Source: an uncultured Bacillus sp.
GTDB lineage: Bacteria > Bacillota > Bacilli > Bacillales > Cytobacillaceae
Assembly: GCA_937902115.1 (NCBI GenBank)
Contig: CALGSR010000071.1
Coordinates: 1 to 6,501 of the forward strand
Direction: 5' to 3'
Length of the DNA: 6,501 nt
Shown here: positions 6,438-6,501 of the stretch, piece after piece
Numbering within the stretch: position 1 is the first letter of the stretch
Layout of the letters: each line of letters begins with the position of its first letter
Notes under the pieces: model-generated
What the model was told of the DNA's origin: nothing
The model's input: only the letters and a program-made list of their open reading frames with translations
Databases searched by the model: none
Translations under genes and position numbers: made by a program

Positions 6438-6501
6438 GAAAAGCGCAAGCGCCTTGCGAAAGCAGAGTATGGACTGGAGCACTCCGGACTGAGATAAAGG
6501 A
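6438..6501. repeat. Probable dispersed Bacillaceae intergenic repeat, truncated by window end
   Basis: Directly after argH the DNA changes character to a hairpin-rich, more GC-rich stretch. It opens with GCGCAAGCGCCTTGCG, where CGCAAG (6444-6449) pairs with CTTGCG (6453-6458). A second small hairpin is CTGGA (6474-6478) with TCCGG (6483-6487), and GGACTG occurs twice (6471, 6486). From memory, the opening AAGCGCAAGCGCCTTG and the ending ACTGAGATAAAGGA occur after many genes in Bacillus-group genomes as an unnamed intergenic repeat. Only one copy is visible here, so its repeated nature cannot be shown from this window. It may also act as the argGH terminator or mRNA 3' stabiliser. Confidence 0.55.

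Overview
The window looks like a core-chromosome segment from a low-to-moderate-GC member of the Bacillaceae (Bacillus or a close relative such as the Cytobacillus/Mesobacillus/Neobacillus group). The reasons are AGGAGG-type ribosome binding sites with 7-11 nt spacing, GTG starts beside ATG, Rho-independent hairpins after most genes, and a gene order (YtxK-type methyltransferase, ackA, moaB, argG, argH) that I recall from Bacillus chromosomes. Species assignment is inference; no database was consulted.

Layout, left to right. Positions 1-249 are the 3' end of a YtxK-like class I SAM-dependent methyltransferase, followed by a terminator hairpin. Positions 250-542 are a regulatory region for ackA. 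It holds a CodY-like box, a near-consensus cre site (CcpA), an extended -10 sigma-A promoter placed so that cre is centred near -56, and an untranslated leader with an 11-bp perfect inverted repeat. ackA (543-1730, acetate kinase) ends in a strong terminator. Positions 1865-2706 hold an EcsC-family gene broken by an apparent one-base deletion in a T run near 1984-1986. moaB (2766-3281) follows 59 bp later and shares a bidirectional terminator with a convergent minus-strand gene of unknown function (3339-3653). Positions 3654-3861 are a divergent intergenic region with an array of ARG-box-like sites at 20-bp spacing in front of argG (3862-5067). argH (5064-6437) overlaps argG by 4 bases. The last 64 bases look like the start of a dispersed Bacillaceae intergenic repeat.

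Function. ackA makes ATP and acetate in overflow metabolism; its promoter architecture indicates carbon-catabolite activation by CcpA and probably CodY input. argG and argH carry out the last two steps of arginine synthesis (citrulline to argininosuccinate to arginine plus fumarate), and their upstream sites indicate arginine-dependent repression by an AhrC/ArgR repressor. MoaB belongs to the molybdopterin-binding family of molybdenum cofactor synthesis. The segment is mostly ordinary housekeeping DNA. I see no phage, CRISPR, toxin-antitoxin or defence genes. The points most worth checking are the EcsC frameshift, the three-site ARG array, the ackA leader structure, the unknown convergent gene and the terminal repeat.
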